Below are positions 1 to 5,551 of a DNA stretch of 7,011 nt, piece by piece. The translations under genes and the position numbers were made by a program. The notes under the pieces were generated by a model that saw only the letters and a list, made by a program, of their open reading frames with translations, was not told the DNA's origin and did not search any database. Numbering within the stretch: position 1 is the stretch's first letter; the number at the start of each line of letters is the position of its first letter. The stretch spans positions 1-7,011 of the forward strand of contig CAYRYO010000075.1 in the NCBI GenBank assembly GCA_964428475.1, written 5' to 3'. The DNA comes from JARICQ01 sp964428475. GTDB lineage: Bacteria > Bacillota > Clostridia > Tissierellales > Tissierellaceae.

Positions 1-23
1 TAATAGAAATGGAGGGAAAAACA

Positions 24-311
24 ATGAAAGTACTAATAAACAACGATGCAAAAGAATATATTGATGGGAAGATAAAAGATAATTCAATATCTATAGTAGT
101 GGTAAATACTGGATCTGGCTGATGTCCTTCATATCAACCATCAGTTAAGATGGGAAAACCAGCAGATGAAAAGGGATTTAAAATGTTCAAGTCTGGAGAT
201 ATAGATGTTTATATTAAGGCAGGGTTAAAATCAAAAGCAAATGAAATAGAAATTTCTATGGGAAAATTTTTATGGAAGAAGTACCTAAATGTAGAAGGAT
301 TGTCAATTTAG
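24..311 (+). CDS. HesB/IscA-like small selenoprotein (CC/Se-motif type), UGA at 120-122 read as selenocysteine
   Basis: ATG at 24 follows the RBS GGAGGG (11-16). The frame runs 95 codons to TAG (309-311) and is interrupted only by TGA at codon 33. Reading TGA as Sec gives a Gly-Ser-Gly-Sec-Cys-Pro motif (residues 30-35); Cys34 is the only cysteine. After the TGA the frame stays open for 62 codons and looks like real protein (PSVKMGKP near 39-46, a GDIDVYI strand near 57-63, a C-terminal EIEISMGKFLWKKYLNV segment). I recall this layout from a small clostridial family with a CC or UC (Sec-Cys) pair, distantly like HesB/IscA iron-sulfur carrier proteins. The Sec-Cys pair suggests a redox or metal-binding role, but the function is unknown. 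A SECIS-like hairpin follows the TGA. Its promoter lies upstream of the window; rex downstream has its own. The alternative, a pseudogene with a nonsense mutation, is less likely because the TGA falls exactly on the family's first Cys/Sec position. Confidence 0.87.
120..153 (+). promoter_or_regulatory. Bacterial SECIS element (UGA plus downstream hairpin)
   Basis: Starting from the UGA at 120-122, a perfect 5-bp stem CCATC (138-142) / GATGG (149-153) closes a 6-nt loop AGTTAA (143-148). The loop begins 20 nt after the UGA and carries G at its second position. This meets the known bacterial SECIS rules: a short apical loop, G in one of its first two positions, and about 16-37 nt from UGA to loop. 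A lower stem TTCAT (128-132) / ATGAA (166-170) could extend the structure across an internal loop, but it is less certain. The expected partner is SelB with Sec-tRNA; neither gene is in the window. Confidence 0.75.
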
Positions 312-346
312 TGAAAATCAACTATGCAAAAACCTAGCCAATTTAA

Positions 347-375
347 TTGACATAATTATATCATGATGATATAAT
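347..375 (+). promoter_or_regulatory. Consensus sigma-A promoter of rex
   Basis: TTGACA (347-352) and TATAAT (370-375) are both exact consensus hexamers separated by the ideal 17 nt. Transcription should start near 382, leaving a leader of about 27 nt before the TTG start of rex. Such a strong promoter in front of a regulator normally needs repression, and a palindrome overlaps it. Confidence 0.88.
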
Positions 376-378
376 TAT
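352..378. repeat. Perfect 12-bp inverted repeat over the rex promoter (putative operator)
   Basis: ATAATTATATCA (352-363) and its exact reverse complement TGATATAATTAT (367-378) flank a 3-nt centre TGA. The palindrome begins at the last base of the -35, fills the spacer and covers the -10, the usual position for a repressor site. It does not match the clostridial Rex consensus TTGTTAA-N4-TTAACAA, so the binding protein is unknown. A second reading is that the A/T stem is an incidental hairpin at the end of the selenoprotein transcript, but no U-tract follows. Confidence 0.65.
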
Positions 379-396
379 TCAAATGATAATTGAATA
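376..396 (+). repeat. 7-bp inverted repeat in the rex leader, just before the Shine-Dalgarno
   Basis: TATTCAA (376-382) and TTGAATA (390-396) are exact reverse complements around a 7-nt loop, ATGATAA. It spans the predicted transcription start and abuts the SD-like AGGTGGTGA (396-404). It could be part of a tandem operator or a weak leader hairpin. AT-rich 7-bp pairs arise easily by chance here. Confidence 0.35.
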
Positions 397-408
397 GGTG
401 GTGATGGT

Positions 409-1044
409 TTGGAAAAAAATAATACAGTGTCTATAACAGTGATAAGAAGGCTTCCTAAATATTATAGATATTTAGTGGAGTTAATGGATAAAGGAACAAA
501 TAGAATTTCATCTCAAGAACTCAGTAATATGACTGGCTTTACTGCGTCACAGATAAGACAGGATTTGAATAATTTTGGAGGATTTGGACAGCAAGGATAT
601 GGATATAATGTAGAAGATTTGTATATTCAGCTTAGAAAGATTTTAGGTCTTGAAACACTATATCATGCTGTGATTGGAGGGGCCGGAAATTTAGGTCAGG
701 CAATAGCAAATTTTAGAGGATTTGAGGATGCAGGATTTAAAGTGGTCTCATTATTTGACAAAAATCCAAATATAGTAGGGCTTAAGATAAGAGATATTGA
801 AGTAAGAGATTCAAACACTATGGTAGATTATATAAAAGAGCATCAAGTTGATATTGGCATCATTACTACTCCAAGAGAAAGTGCTCAAAGATTAGCTGAT
901 GACTATATAGAAGCTGGAGTTAAAGGGATTTGGAATTTTGCTCCAATAGATTTAAATGTTCCAGATGATGTTGTAGTTGAAAATGTAAGATTAAATGAAT
1001 CTCTTTTTATTTTATCTTATTTTTTAAAAAGAGAATTTGAATAA
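409..1044 (+). CDS. rex: Redox-sensing transcriptional repressor Rex
   Basis: Rex is a dimeric cytoplasmic repressor that binds DNA when NADH/NAD is low and leaves it when NADH rises, controlling fermentation genes. The N-terminal winged helix (about residues 1-80) carries the family hallmarks VIRRLPKYYRYL (11-22) and TASQIRQDL (45-53) followed by NNFGGFGQQGYGY (54-66). A Rossmann domain has GAGNLG (91-96) and Asp117 after the second strand, as expected for NAD(H). The C-terminal helix LNESLFILSYFL (196-207) is the domain-swapping helix. At 211 residues it is full length. Start: TTG at 409, because the frame upstream has no other start before a stop at 391-393, and AGGTGGTGA (396-404) is well placed. 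The ATG at 404 is out of frame. It has its own promoter and terminator. Likely targets are the neighbouring bcd, gluD and ald promoters (inference). Confidence 0.96.
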   Translation: MEKNNTVSITVIRRLPKYYRYLVELMDKGTNRISSQELSNMTGFTASQIRQDLNNFGGFGQQGYGYNVEDLYIQLRKILGLETLYHAVIGGAGNLGQAIANFRGFEDAGFKVVSLFDKNPNIVGLKIRDIEVRDSNTMVDYIKEHQVDIGIITTPRESAQRLADDYIEAGVKGIWNFAPIDLNVPDDVVVENVRLNESLFILSYFLKREFE

Positions 1045-1072
1045 AAAATAAAATACTATATTAGAAATATTT

Positions 1073-1107
1073 AAGATCTAGTTAATTAAAAGTAACTAGA
1101 TTTTTTT
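1073..1107 (+). terminator. Rho-independent terminator of rex
   Basis: A perfect 9-bp stem ATCTAGTTA (1076-1084) / TAACTAGAT (1093-1101) with an 8-nt loop is followed by a T run ending at 1107. It lies about 30 nt after the rex stop and separates rex from bcd transcription. Confidence 0.85.
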
Positions 1108-1117
1108 ATGGAATTTA

Positions 1118-1135
1118 AAGATAATCTTTTAACAA
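1118..1135. promoter_or_regulatory. Rex-like operator upstream of bcd
   Basis: AAGATAA-TCTT-TTAACAA matches the clostridial Rex consensus TTGTTAA-N4-TTAACAA at 11 of 14 defined positions, with a perfect right half (1129-1135). It ends 5 nt upstream of the proposed -35 of bcd. Rex is known to control bcd-type genes in clostridia. The assignment rests on consensus matching by eye. Confidence 0.5.
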
Positions 1136-1140
1136 TCTTG

Positions 1141-1169
1141 TAGAAATAATATCACAAATAGTCTATAAT
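1141..1169 (+). promoter_or_regulatory. Sigma-A promoter of the bcd-etfBA operon
   Basis: The -10 TATAAT (1164-1169) is exact. The -35 TAGAAA (1141-1146) at 17-nt spacing matches TTGACA at 4 of 6 positions. The predicted start near 1176 gives a leader of about 39 nt. The weak -35 beside a strong -10 would suit a regulated promoter. Confidence 0.65.
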
Positions 1170-1184
1170 GAAATATGTAGGCGA

Positions 1185-1202
1185 TAGTTAATATGTTAGG
1201 GA
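1185..1202. promoter_or_regulatory. Weak second Rex-like site in the bcd leader
   Basis: TAGTTAA-TATG-TTAGGGA matches the Rex consensus at 10 of 14 positions, with a 6/7 left half. Its right half overlaps the bcd Shine-Dalgarno (GGGAGGG, 1199-1205), so part of the resemblance may be accidental. It lies just downstream of the predicted transcription start, a repressing position. Confidence 0.25.
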
Positions 1203-1214
1203 GGGAAATGATAT

Positions 1215-2354
1215 ATGAATTTCAATTTAAGTAAGGAACAAGAAATGGTAAGAAGTGTAGTAAGAGAATTTACAAAAAATGAAGTAGAGCCAATTGCTGC
1301 AGATATCGATGAAACACAGAGATTTCCAAGAGAAAATGTCGAGAAAATGGCCAAAGCTAATATTCTAGGCATACCTTTTCCAGTGGAATATGGCGGTGCA
1401 GGAGGAGATGAAGTTTCATATGCTATCGCAATTGAAGAACTTTCAAAAGCTTGTGGAACTACAGGTGTAATAAATTCTGCTCATACATCACTCGGTTGCT
1501 GGCCAATATTTAAATATGGAAATGAAGAACAAAAACAAAAATACTTAGTACCACTTGCAAAAGGTGAACATCTAGGTGCATTTGGACTTACAGAACCTAA
1601 TGCAGGTACTGATGCAGCAGGTCAACAAACCACAGCTGTATTAGATGGAGACAATTATATATTAAATGGATCCAAAATATTTATTACAAATGGAGGTCAG
1701 GCAGATACATATGTAATATTTGCCATGACAGATAAGTCCAAGGGAACTAGAGGCATATCAGCTTTTATAGTTGAAAAGGATTTTCCAGGATTTAGCATAG
1801 GAAAAATAGAAGAAAAACTTGGAATCAGAGCATCTGCTACTTCAGAATTAATTTTCCAAAACTGCAAGGTTCCAAAAGAAAACCTACTAGGTAAAGAAGG
1901 CCAAGGATTTAAAATAGCAATGACAACTCTAGATGGTGGAAGAATAGGAATAGCAGCTCAAGCACTGGGAATAGCAGCAGGAGCATTGGATCAAGCAGTA
2001 AACTATTCTAAAGAGAGAAAACAATTTGGTAGATCAATATCAAAGTTCCAAGGTTTGCAGTGGATGATAGCAGATATGGAAACACAGATAGAAGCAGCAA
2101 GACTTTTAGTATATAGAGCAGCATTTAACAAGGCCAATGGACTACCTTATGGAAAAGAAGCCGCTATGGCGAAGTTATTTGCATCAGAATGTGCGATGAG
2201 TGTAACTACTAAATGTCTTCAAATCTTTGGTGGATACGGATATACAAAAGACTATCCTATCGAAAGAATGATGAGAGATGCAAAAATTACTGAAATTTAC
2301 GAAGGTACATCTGAAGTTCAAAGAATGGTTATATCAGCTGCAGTATTAAAATAG
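1215..2354 (+). CDS. bcd: Short-chain acyl-CoA dehydrogenase, butyryl-CoA dehydrogenase type
   Basis: An FAD enzyme that in anaerobes reduces crotonyl-CoA or a related enoyl-CoA to the acyl-CoA, with Etf as electron partner. Its 379 residues are typical. The N-terminal helical domain opens NFNLSKEQE and is followed by the GIPFPVEYGGAGG region (52-64). The middle beta domain has the family signature GAFGLTEPNAGTD (121-133) and NGSKIFITNG (151-160). The C-terminal helical domain carries RKQFGR (268-273), QIFGGYGYTKDYP (336-348) and the catalytic glutamate Glu363 in IYEGT (361-365). The start at 1215 has GGGAGGG (1199-1205) at good spacing; the ATG at 1208 is out of frame. It is first in an operon with etfB and etfA. 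Genes for crotonase, hydroxybutyryl-CoA dehydrogenase and thiolase are not in the window, so the substrate could instead be another short enoyl-CoA from amino-acid fermentation. Similarity to clostridial Bcd, from memory, is high. Confidence 0.94.
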   Translation: MNFNLSKEQEMVRSVVREFTKNEVEPIAADIDETQRFPRENVEKMAKANILGIPFPVEYGGAGGDEVSYAIAIEELSKACGTTGVINSAHTSLGCWPIFKYGNEEQKQKYLVPLAKGEHLGAFGLTEPNAGTDAAGQQTTAVLDGDNYILNGSKIFITNGGQADTYVIFAMTDKSKGTRGISAFIVEKDFPGFSIGKIEEKLGIRASATSELIFQNCKVPKENLLGKEGQGFKIAMTTLDGGRIGIAAQALGIAAGALDQAVNYSKERKQFGRSISKFQGLQWMIADMETQIEAARLLVYRAAFNKANGLPYGKEAAMAKLFASECAMSVTTKCLQIFGGYGYTKDYPIERMMRDAKITEIYEGTSEVQRMVISAAVLK

Positions 2355-2369
2355 ATGAGGAGGAGAAAT

Positions 2370-3161
2370 ATGAATATTATTGTATGCTTAAAGCAAGTAC
2401 CAGATACAACAGAAGTAAGAATAGATCCAGTACGTGGAACGCTTATTCGAGAAGGAGTTCCAAGTATAATAAATCCTGATGATAGAAATGCTCTTGAAGG
2501 AGCATTGAGAATAAAAGATAGCAAAAAAGATGTAACAGTTACAGTTCTAAGCATGGGGCCACCTCAAGCAGATGTAGCACTTAGAGAGGCATTAGCTATG
2601 GGAGCAGATAGAGCAATACTCTTAAGTGATAGAGCCTTTGCAGGATCGGATACCTGGGCGACATCTACAGCTCTTGCAGCTGGAATAAAAAAGATAGATG
2701 ATTATAGTATTATTTTCTGCGGCAGACAGGCAATTGACGGGGATACTGCTCAAGTTGGACCTCAAATAGCAGAACATCTAAATCTTCCACAAATAACTTA
2801 TGTAGAAGATTTAGAGATTAAAGAAGATAAAGTAGTTGCAAAGAGAGCACTTGAAGATGGATACTTTGTAGTAGAATGTGAAATGCCAGTGCTTTTAACT
2901 GCAATAAAAGAATTAAATGAGCCTAGATATCCTTCTATCAGAGGAATATATGATGCTCATGAAGAGAACAAGGTAGAAGTTTGGTCTGCTTTAGATGTAG
3001 ATGCAGATTTTGATAATTTAGGATTAAATGGTTCACCTACTAAAGTTTATAAATCATTCACCCCTGAAGGCAGAAAAGGTGAAGGTGAAATACTAACAGG
3101 TGATACAACAGAACAAGTAAATAGTTTGATAGTAAGACTAAAACAAAAACATTTGATTTAA
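2370..3161 (+). CDS. etfB: Electron transfer flavoprotein beta subunit
   Basis: EtfB pairs with EtfA to carry electrons to the acyl-CoA dehydrogenase encoded just upstream. The 263-residue protein begins MNIIVCLKQVPDT, the usual EtfB N-terminus. The nucleotide-binding loop is CGRQAIDGDTAQVGP (117-131). The DRAFAGSDTWATS segment (87-99) resembles the beta-FAD site of bifurcating Etf, which oxidises NADH and splits electrons between enoyl-CoA and ferredoxin. The family signature ends in LLTAIKELNEPRYPS (175-189). Start choice: an ATG at 2355 directly after the bcd stop would add MRRRN, but those codons are the Shine-Dalgarno itself (GAGGAGGAG, 2357-2365), so the ATG at 2370 is the start. The 15-nt intergenic distance indicates co-transcription and probably coupled translation with bcd. 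The bifurcating role is inference from motif and context. Confidence 0.95.
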   Translation: MNIIVCLKQVPDTTEVRIDPVRGTLIREGVPSIINPDDRNALEGALRIKDSKKDVTVTVLSMGPPQADVALREALAMGADRAILLSDRAFAGSDTWATSTALAAGIKKIDDYSIIFCGRQAIDGDTAQVGPQIAEHLNLPQITYVEDLEIKEDKVVAKRALEDGYFVVECEMPVLLTAIKELNEPRYPSIRGIYDAHEENKVEVWSALDVDADFDNLGLNGSPTKVYKSFTPEGRKGEGEILTGDTTEQVNSLIVRLKQKHLI

Positions 3162-3190
3162 TATAATTAACTGTAAAGGAGGAAGAATAT

Positions 3191-4063
3191 ATGGCTGTAA
3201 ACAAGACAGGAATAGATAGAGCAGGAGCAGTAGATGTAGATTTATACAGAGGAGTTTGTGTATTTGCAGAGCAGAGAAGTGGAGAATTATTAAATGTAGC
3301 TATAGAACTTATTGGAGAAGGTAGAAAAATAGCAGATACATTGCAAGTACCATTAACTGCTATATTACTNNNNNNNNNNNNNNNNNNNNNNNNNNNNNNN
3401 NNNNNNNNNNNNNNNNNNNNNNNNNNNNNNNNNNNNNNNNNNNNNNNNNNNNNNNNNNNNNNNNNNNNNTTAATGGCAACTATTATATGTCCAGATCATA
3501 GACCACAGATGTCTACAGTAAGACCAGGGGTAATGGCAAAAGCAAAATACAAGGAAGGTAGAACTGGAGAAATTCGTAAATTTACACCTGAATTAAAAGA
3601 AGAAGAAATAAAAGCTAGAGTAGTTGAAGTAGTTAAAGGACAAAAGTCAATTGTACAATTAGCGGATTCTCAAATAATAGTTTCTGGTGGTAGAGGGCTT
3701 GGAGAAGGCAAAGGATTTGAATTAATCAGTAGCTTAGCTGATAAGATAGGTGGAGTAGTAGGGGCTAGTCGTGCAACAGTAGATGCAGGTTGGATTGAAC
3801 ATAGCCACCAAGTAGGACAAACTGGTACTACAGTTAGACCAGAGCTTTATATAGCTTGTGGTATATCTGGAGCTATTCAGCATTTAGCTGGAATGCAAGA
3901 ATCTAAAGTAATAGTTGCAATTAATAAAGATAAAAATGCACCAATTTTTGATATTGCAGATTTTGGTATAGTAGGAGATGTATACGAAATTATTCCGGCA
4001 CTAATCAAAGGGTTAGACAATGTAGATGATATAATGGATATTTTTAGTTGTGAACAAAAGTAG
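3191..4063 (+). CDS. etfA: Electron transfer flavoprotein alpha subunit (interrupted by an assembly gap)
   Basis: EtfA is the alpha-FAD subunit of the Etf dimer. The ATG at 3191 follows AAAGGAGG (3175-3182), 29 nt after the etfB stop. The first 59 codons hold the N-terminal FAEQRSGEL motif and end in PLTAIL; then come 100 N. After the gap the protein resumes with ATIICPDHRPQMSTVRPGVM. The FAD domain follows, with VSGGRGLGEGKGF and SRATVDAGWIEHSHQVGQTG, then the Etf-alpha signature LYIACGISGAIQHLAGMQ and VIVAINKD, IVGDVYEIIPALI. Visible residues total about 256, whereas the family is usually 330-340, so roughly 80-100 residues are hidden, more than the 33 codons the N run would allow. No frameshift or stop is visible. 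There is no clear terminator between etfA and gluD, so some read-through into gluD is possible. Confidence 0.94.
   Translation: MAVNKTGIDRAGAVDVDLYRGVCVFAEQRSGELLNVAIELIGEGRKIADTLQVPLTAILXXXXXXXXXXXXXXXXXXXXXXXXXXXXXXXXXXLMATIICPDHRPQMSTVRPGVMAKAKYKEGRTGEIRKFTPELKEEEIKARVVEVVKGQKSIVQLADSQIIVSGGRGLGEGKGFELISSLADKIGGVVGASRATVDAGWIEHSHQVGQTGTTVRPELYIACGISGAIQHLAGMQESKVIVAINKDKNAPIFDIADFGIVGDVYEIIPALIKGLDNVDDIMDIFSCEQK
3370..3469. other. 100-N assembly gap within etfA
   Basis: Exactly 100 undetermined bases, a common placeholder length for a gap of unknown size. By comparison with full-length EtfA the true gap is probably about 240-300 bp and should encode the end of domain I, including the region between TAIL and ATIIC. 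Reading frame across it is only nominally continuous. Confidence 0.9.
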
Positions 4064-4070
4064 ATTTAAA

Positions 4071-4088
4071 TTGATAAAAAGTTTACAA
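4071..4088. promoter_or_regulatory. Rex-like operator overlapping the gluD -35
   Basis: TTGATAA-AAAG-TTTACAA matches the clostridial Rex consensus TTGTTAA-N4-TTAACAA at 12 of 14 defined positions, 6/7 in each half. Its right half includes the whole -35 hexamer (4082-4087), so bound Rex would block polymerase. This is the best Rex-like site in the window. Binding is inferred, not shown. Confidence 0.55.
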
Positions 4089-4110
4089 AGTGATTAGGGT
4101 ATGTTATAAT
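4082..4110 (+). promoter_or_regulatory. Sigma-A promoter of gluD
   Basis: TTTACA (4082-4087, 5/6) and TATAAT (4105-4110, exact) are 17 nt apart, and TG at 4102-4103 makes an extended -10. The predicted start is near 4117, leaving a leader of about 50 nt. It begins only 19 nt after the etfA stop. Confidence 0.82.
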
Positions 4111-4132
4111 TTTGGTGAAATTAGTTAAATAT

Positions 4133-4151
4133 TAATTTGTAGTTCAAATTA
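4133..4151 (+). repeat. 7-bp inverted repeat in the gluD leader
   Basis: TAATTTG (4133-4139) and CAAATTA (4145-4151) pair around the 5-nt loop TAGTT, directly before the Shine-Dalgarno AGGAGG (4153-4158). It may be a small leader hairpin affecting ribosome access or mRNA stability. It is too AT-rich and short to be confident, and no riboswitch class is recognised. Confidence 0.3.
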
Positions 4152-4167
4152 TAGGAGGTCTTGTTTA

Positions 4168-5433
4168 ATGTCAAAGGAAAATTTAAATCCATTGGAAGGT
4201 GCTCAATCTCAAGTAAAAAAAGCGTGTGATGCATTAAAACTTGGAAGAGATGTTTTTGAGTTACTTAAAGAACCACAGAGAATGATAGAAGTTTCAATTC
4301 CAGTTAAAATGGATGATGGAACACTAAAAACATTTAAGGGTTATAGAGCATTGCACAACGATGCTATAGGACCTGGAAAAGGTGGCGTAAGGCTACATCC
4401 AGGAGTTAATCCAGATGAAGTAAAAGCTCTATCTGTGTGGATGACATTTAAATGCGGAGTAATGGGTGTTCCTTATGGTGGAGCAAAAGGTGGAATTACA
4501 GTAGATCCACTAACACTATCACAAGGAGAACTAGAAAGACTAGCTAGAGGATATGTTCGAGGCGTTTATAAGTATTTAGGAGAAAAGATAGACATACCAG
4601 CACCTGATGTTGGAAGTAATGGTCAGGTAATGGCTTGGATGGTAGATGAATATATAAAATTAACTGGAGAAAACAACATGGGAGTAATCACTGGAAAGCC
4701 AGTTGCATGGGGTGGATCTCAAGGAAGAAATGAAGCAACAGGATTTGGAGTTAGTGTAATAACTAGAGAAGCTGCTAAAAAAGCGGGAATAGATATGACA
4801 AAAGCAACAGCTGCAATCCAAGGTTTTGGAAATGTTGGTAGATTTACAGTTAAAAATGTAGAGCGCCAAGGCGTTAAAATTGTTGCAATAGCTGAATGGG
4901 CACCATCAGTTGGTACTTATGCATTATATAATGAAGAAGGATTAGACTTCCAAGATATGGCTGATTATATGGATCAAAATAGAAATCTTGTTGGCTATCC
5001 AAAAGCAAAGGCAATTTCACTAGAAGAGTTTTGGCAATTAGAAGTTGATATAGTTATACCAGCGGCTCTTGAAAATGCAGTTCAAGAAAAAGAAGCAAAG
5101 GCAATTAAAGCTAAATTAGTATGTGAAGCTGCAAATGGACCTATTACTCAAGCAGCAGATGCAATACTTAATGAAAGAGGAATAGTAGTTACTCCAGATA
5201 TACTTACAAATGCTGGTGGAGTTACAGTTTCTTATTTTGAATGGGTACAAAATAGATATGGATACTATTGGTCAGAAAAAGAAGTAGAAGAAAAACAAGA
5301 AGTTGAAATGGTAAATGCATTTAATGATATATGGGCTTTAAAAGAAGAATATAATGTAACTGTAAGAGAAGCTGCTTATATGATTTCAGTTAAAAAAGTA
5401 GCAGATGTAATGAAATTAAGAGGTTGGTACTAA
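4168..5433 (+). CDS. gluD: NAD-specific glutamate dehydrogenase
   Basis: Catalyses glutamate + NAD + H2O to 2-oxoglutarate + ammonium + NADH in the cytoplasm, the entry step for glutamate fermentation and for transaminated amino acids. Its 421 residues fit the hexameric family. Substrate-domain motifs: GPGKGGVRLHPGVN (68-81) with Lys71, WMTFK (91-95) with Lys95, and the signature VPYGGAKGGITVDP (101-114) with catalytic Lys107. Asp147 lies in APDVG. The dinucleotide domain has QGFGNVG (218-224) and, after the second strand, Glu243 in AIAEW. An acidic residue here favours NAD over NADP, and I recall the same residue studied in the Peptoniphilus asaccharolyticus enzyme, which this protein closely resembles through its end MKLRGWY. 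AGGAGG (4153-4158) sets the ATG at 4168. It is monocistronic, with its own promoter, a candidate Rex operator and a terminator. Confidence 0.96.
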   Translation: MSKENLNPLEGAQSQVKKACDALKLGRDVFELLKEPQRMIEVSIPVKMDDGTLKTFKGYRALHNDAIGPGKGGVRLHPGVNPDEVKALSVWMTFKCGVMGVPYGGAKGGITVDPLTLSQGELERLARGYVRGVYKYLGEKIDIPAPDVGSNGQVMAWMVDEYIKLTGENNMGVITGKPVAWGGSQGRNEATGFGVSVITREAAKKAGIDMTKATAAIQGFGNVGRFTVKNVERQGVKIVAIAEWAPSVGTYALYNEEGLDFQDMADYMDQNRNLVGYPKAKAISLEEFWQLEVDIVIPAALENAVQEKEAKAIKAKLVCEAANGPITQAADAILNERGIVVTPDILTNAGGVTVSYFEWVQNRYGYYWSEKEVEEKQEVEMVNAFNDIWALKEEYNVTVREAAYMISVKKVADVMKLRGWY

Positions 5434-5456
5434 GATAAAAATAATTTAATTGTAGT

Positions 5457-5491
5457 AAACAAAGGCAAGGGAGACCACTTGCCTTTGTTTT
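5457..5491 (+). terminator. Rho-independent terminator of gluD
   Basis: A perfect 13-bp stem (5457-5469 with 5478-5490; core CAAAGGCAAG / CTTGCCTTTG) closes an 8-nt loop, with T's at 5488-5491. It lies 24 nt after the gluD stop. The T run is short, but the GC-containing stem is strong. Confidence 0.8.
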
Positions 5492-5510
5492 GATTGATTA
5501 TTAGTAAAGC

Positions 5511-5541
5511 AAAAAACTACAGTCTAAGACTGTAGTTTTTT
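5511..5541. terminator. Bidirectional terminator between gluD and ald
   Basis: A perfect 14-bp stem (5511-5524 with 5528-5541; core ACTACAGTC / GACTGTAGT) around a 3-nt loop TAA. It is flanked by six A's on the left and six T's on the right, so it gives a U-tract on both strands. It is placed 10 nt past the ald stop and also backs up the gluD terminator, as expected for convergent genes. Confidence 0.88.
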
Positions 5542-5551
5542 ATTTTACCTT

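Noticed and set aside
120..122. TGA as a true stop or nonsense mutation making a pseudogene
   Set aside because: The frame stays open and protein-like for 62 more codons, the TGA sits where homologues are expected to have Cys or Sec, and a SECIS-type hairpin follows.
352..378. The rex-promoter palindrome as a Rex autoregulatory site
   Set aside because: It has neither TTGTTAA nor TTAACAA halves with a 4-nt spacer; left unassigned.
404..406. ATG at 404 as the rex start
   Set aside because: It is out of frame with Rex; TTG at 409 is in frame and has suitable SD spacing.
2318..2554. Minus-strand open frame across the bcd-etfB junction
   Set aside because: It lies opposite two well-supported genes, has no recognisable protein features, and is a by-product of their codon pattern.
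4064..4167. Terminator between etfA and gluD
   Set aside because: No stem followed by a T run is visible; only the gluD promoter, a Rex-like site and a weak leader repeat are present.
4660..4869. Minus-strand open frame inside gluD
   Set aside because: Ser/Cys-rich antisense translation opposite a confirmed coding region, with no family resemblance.
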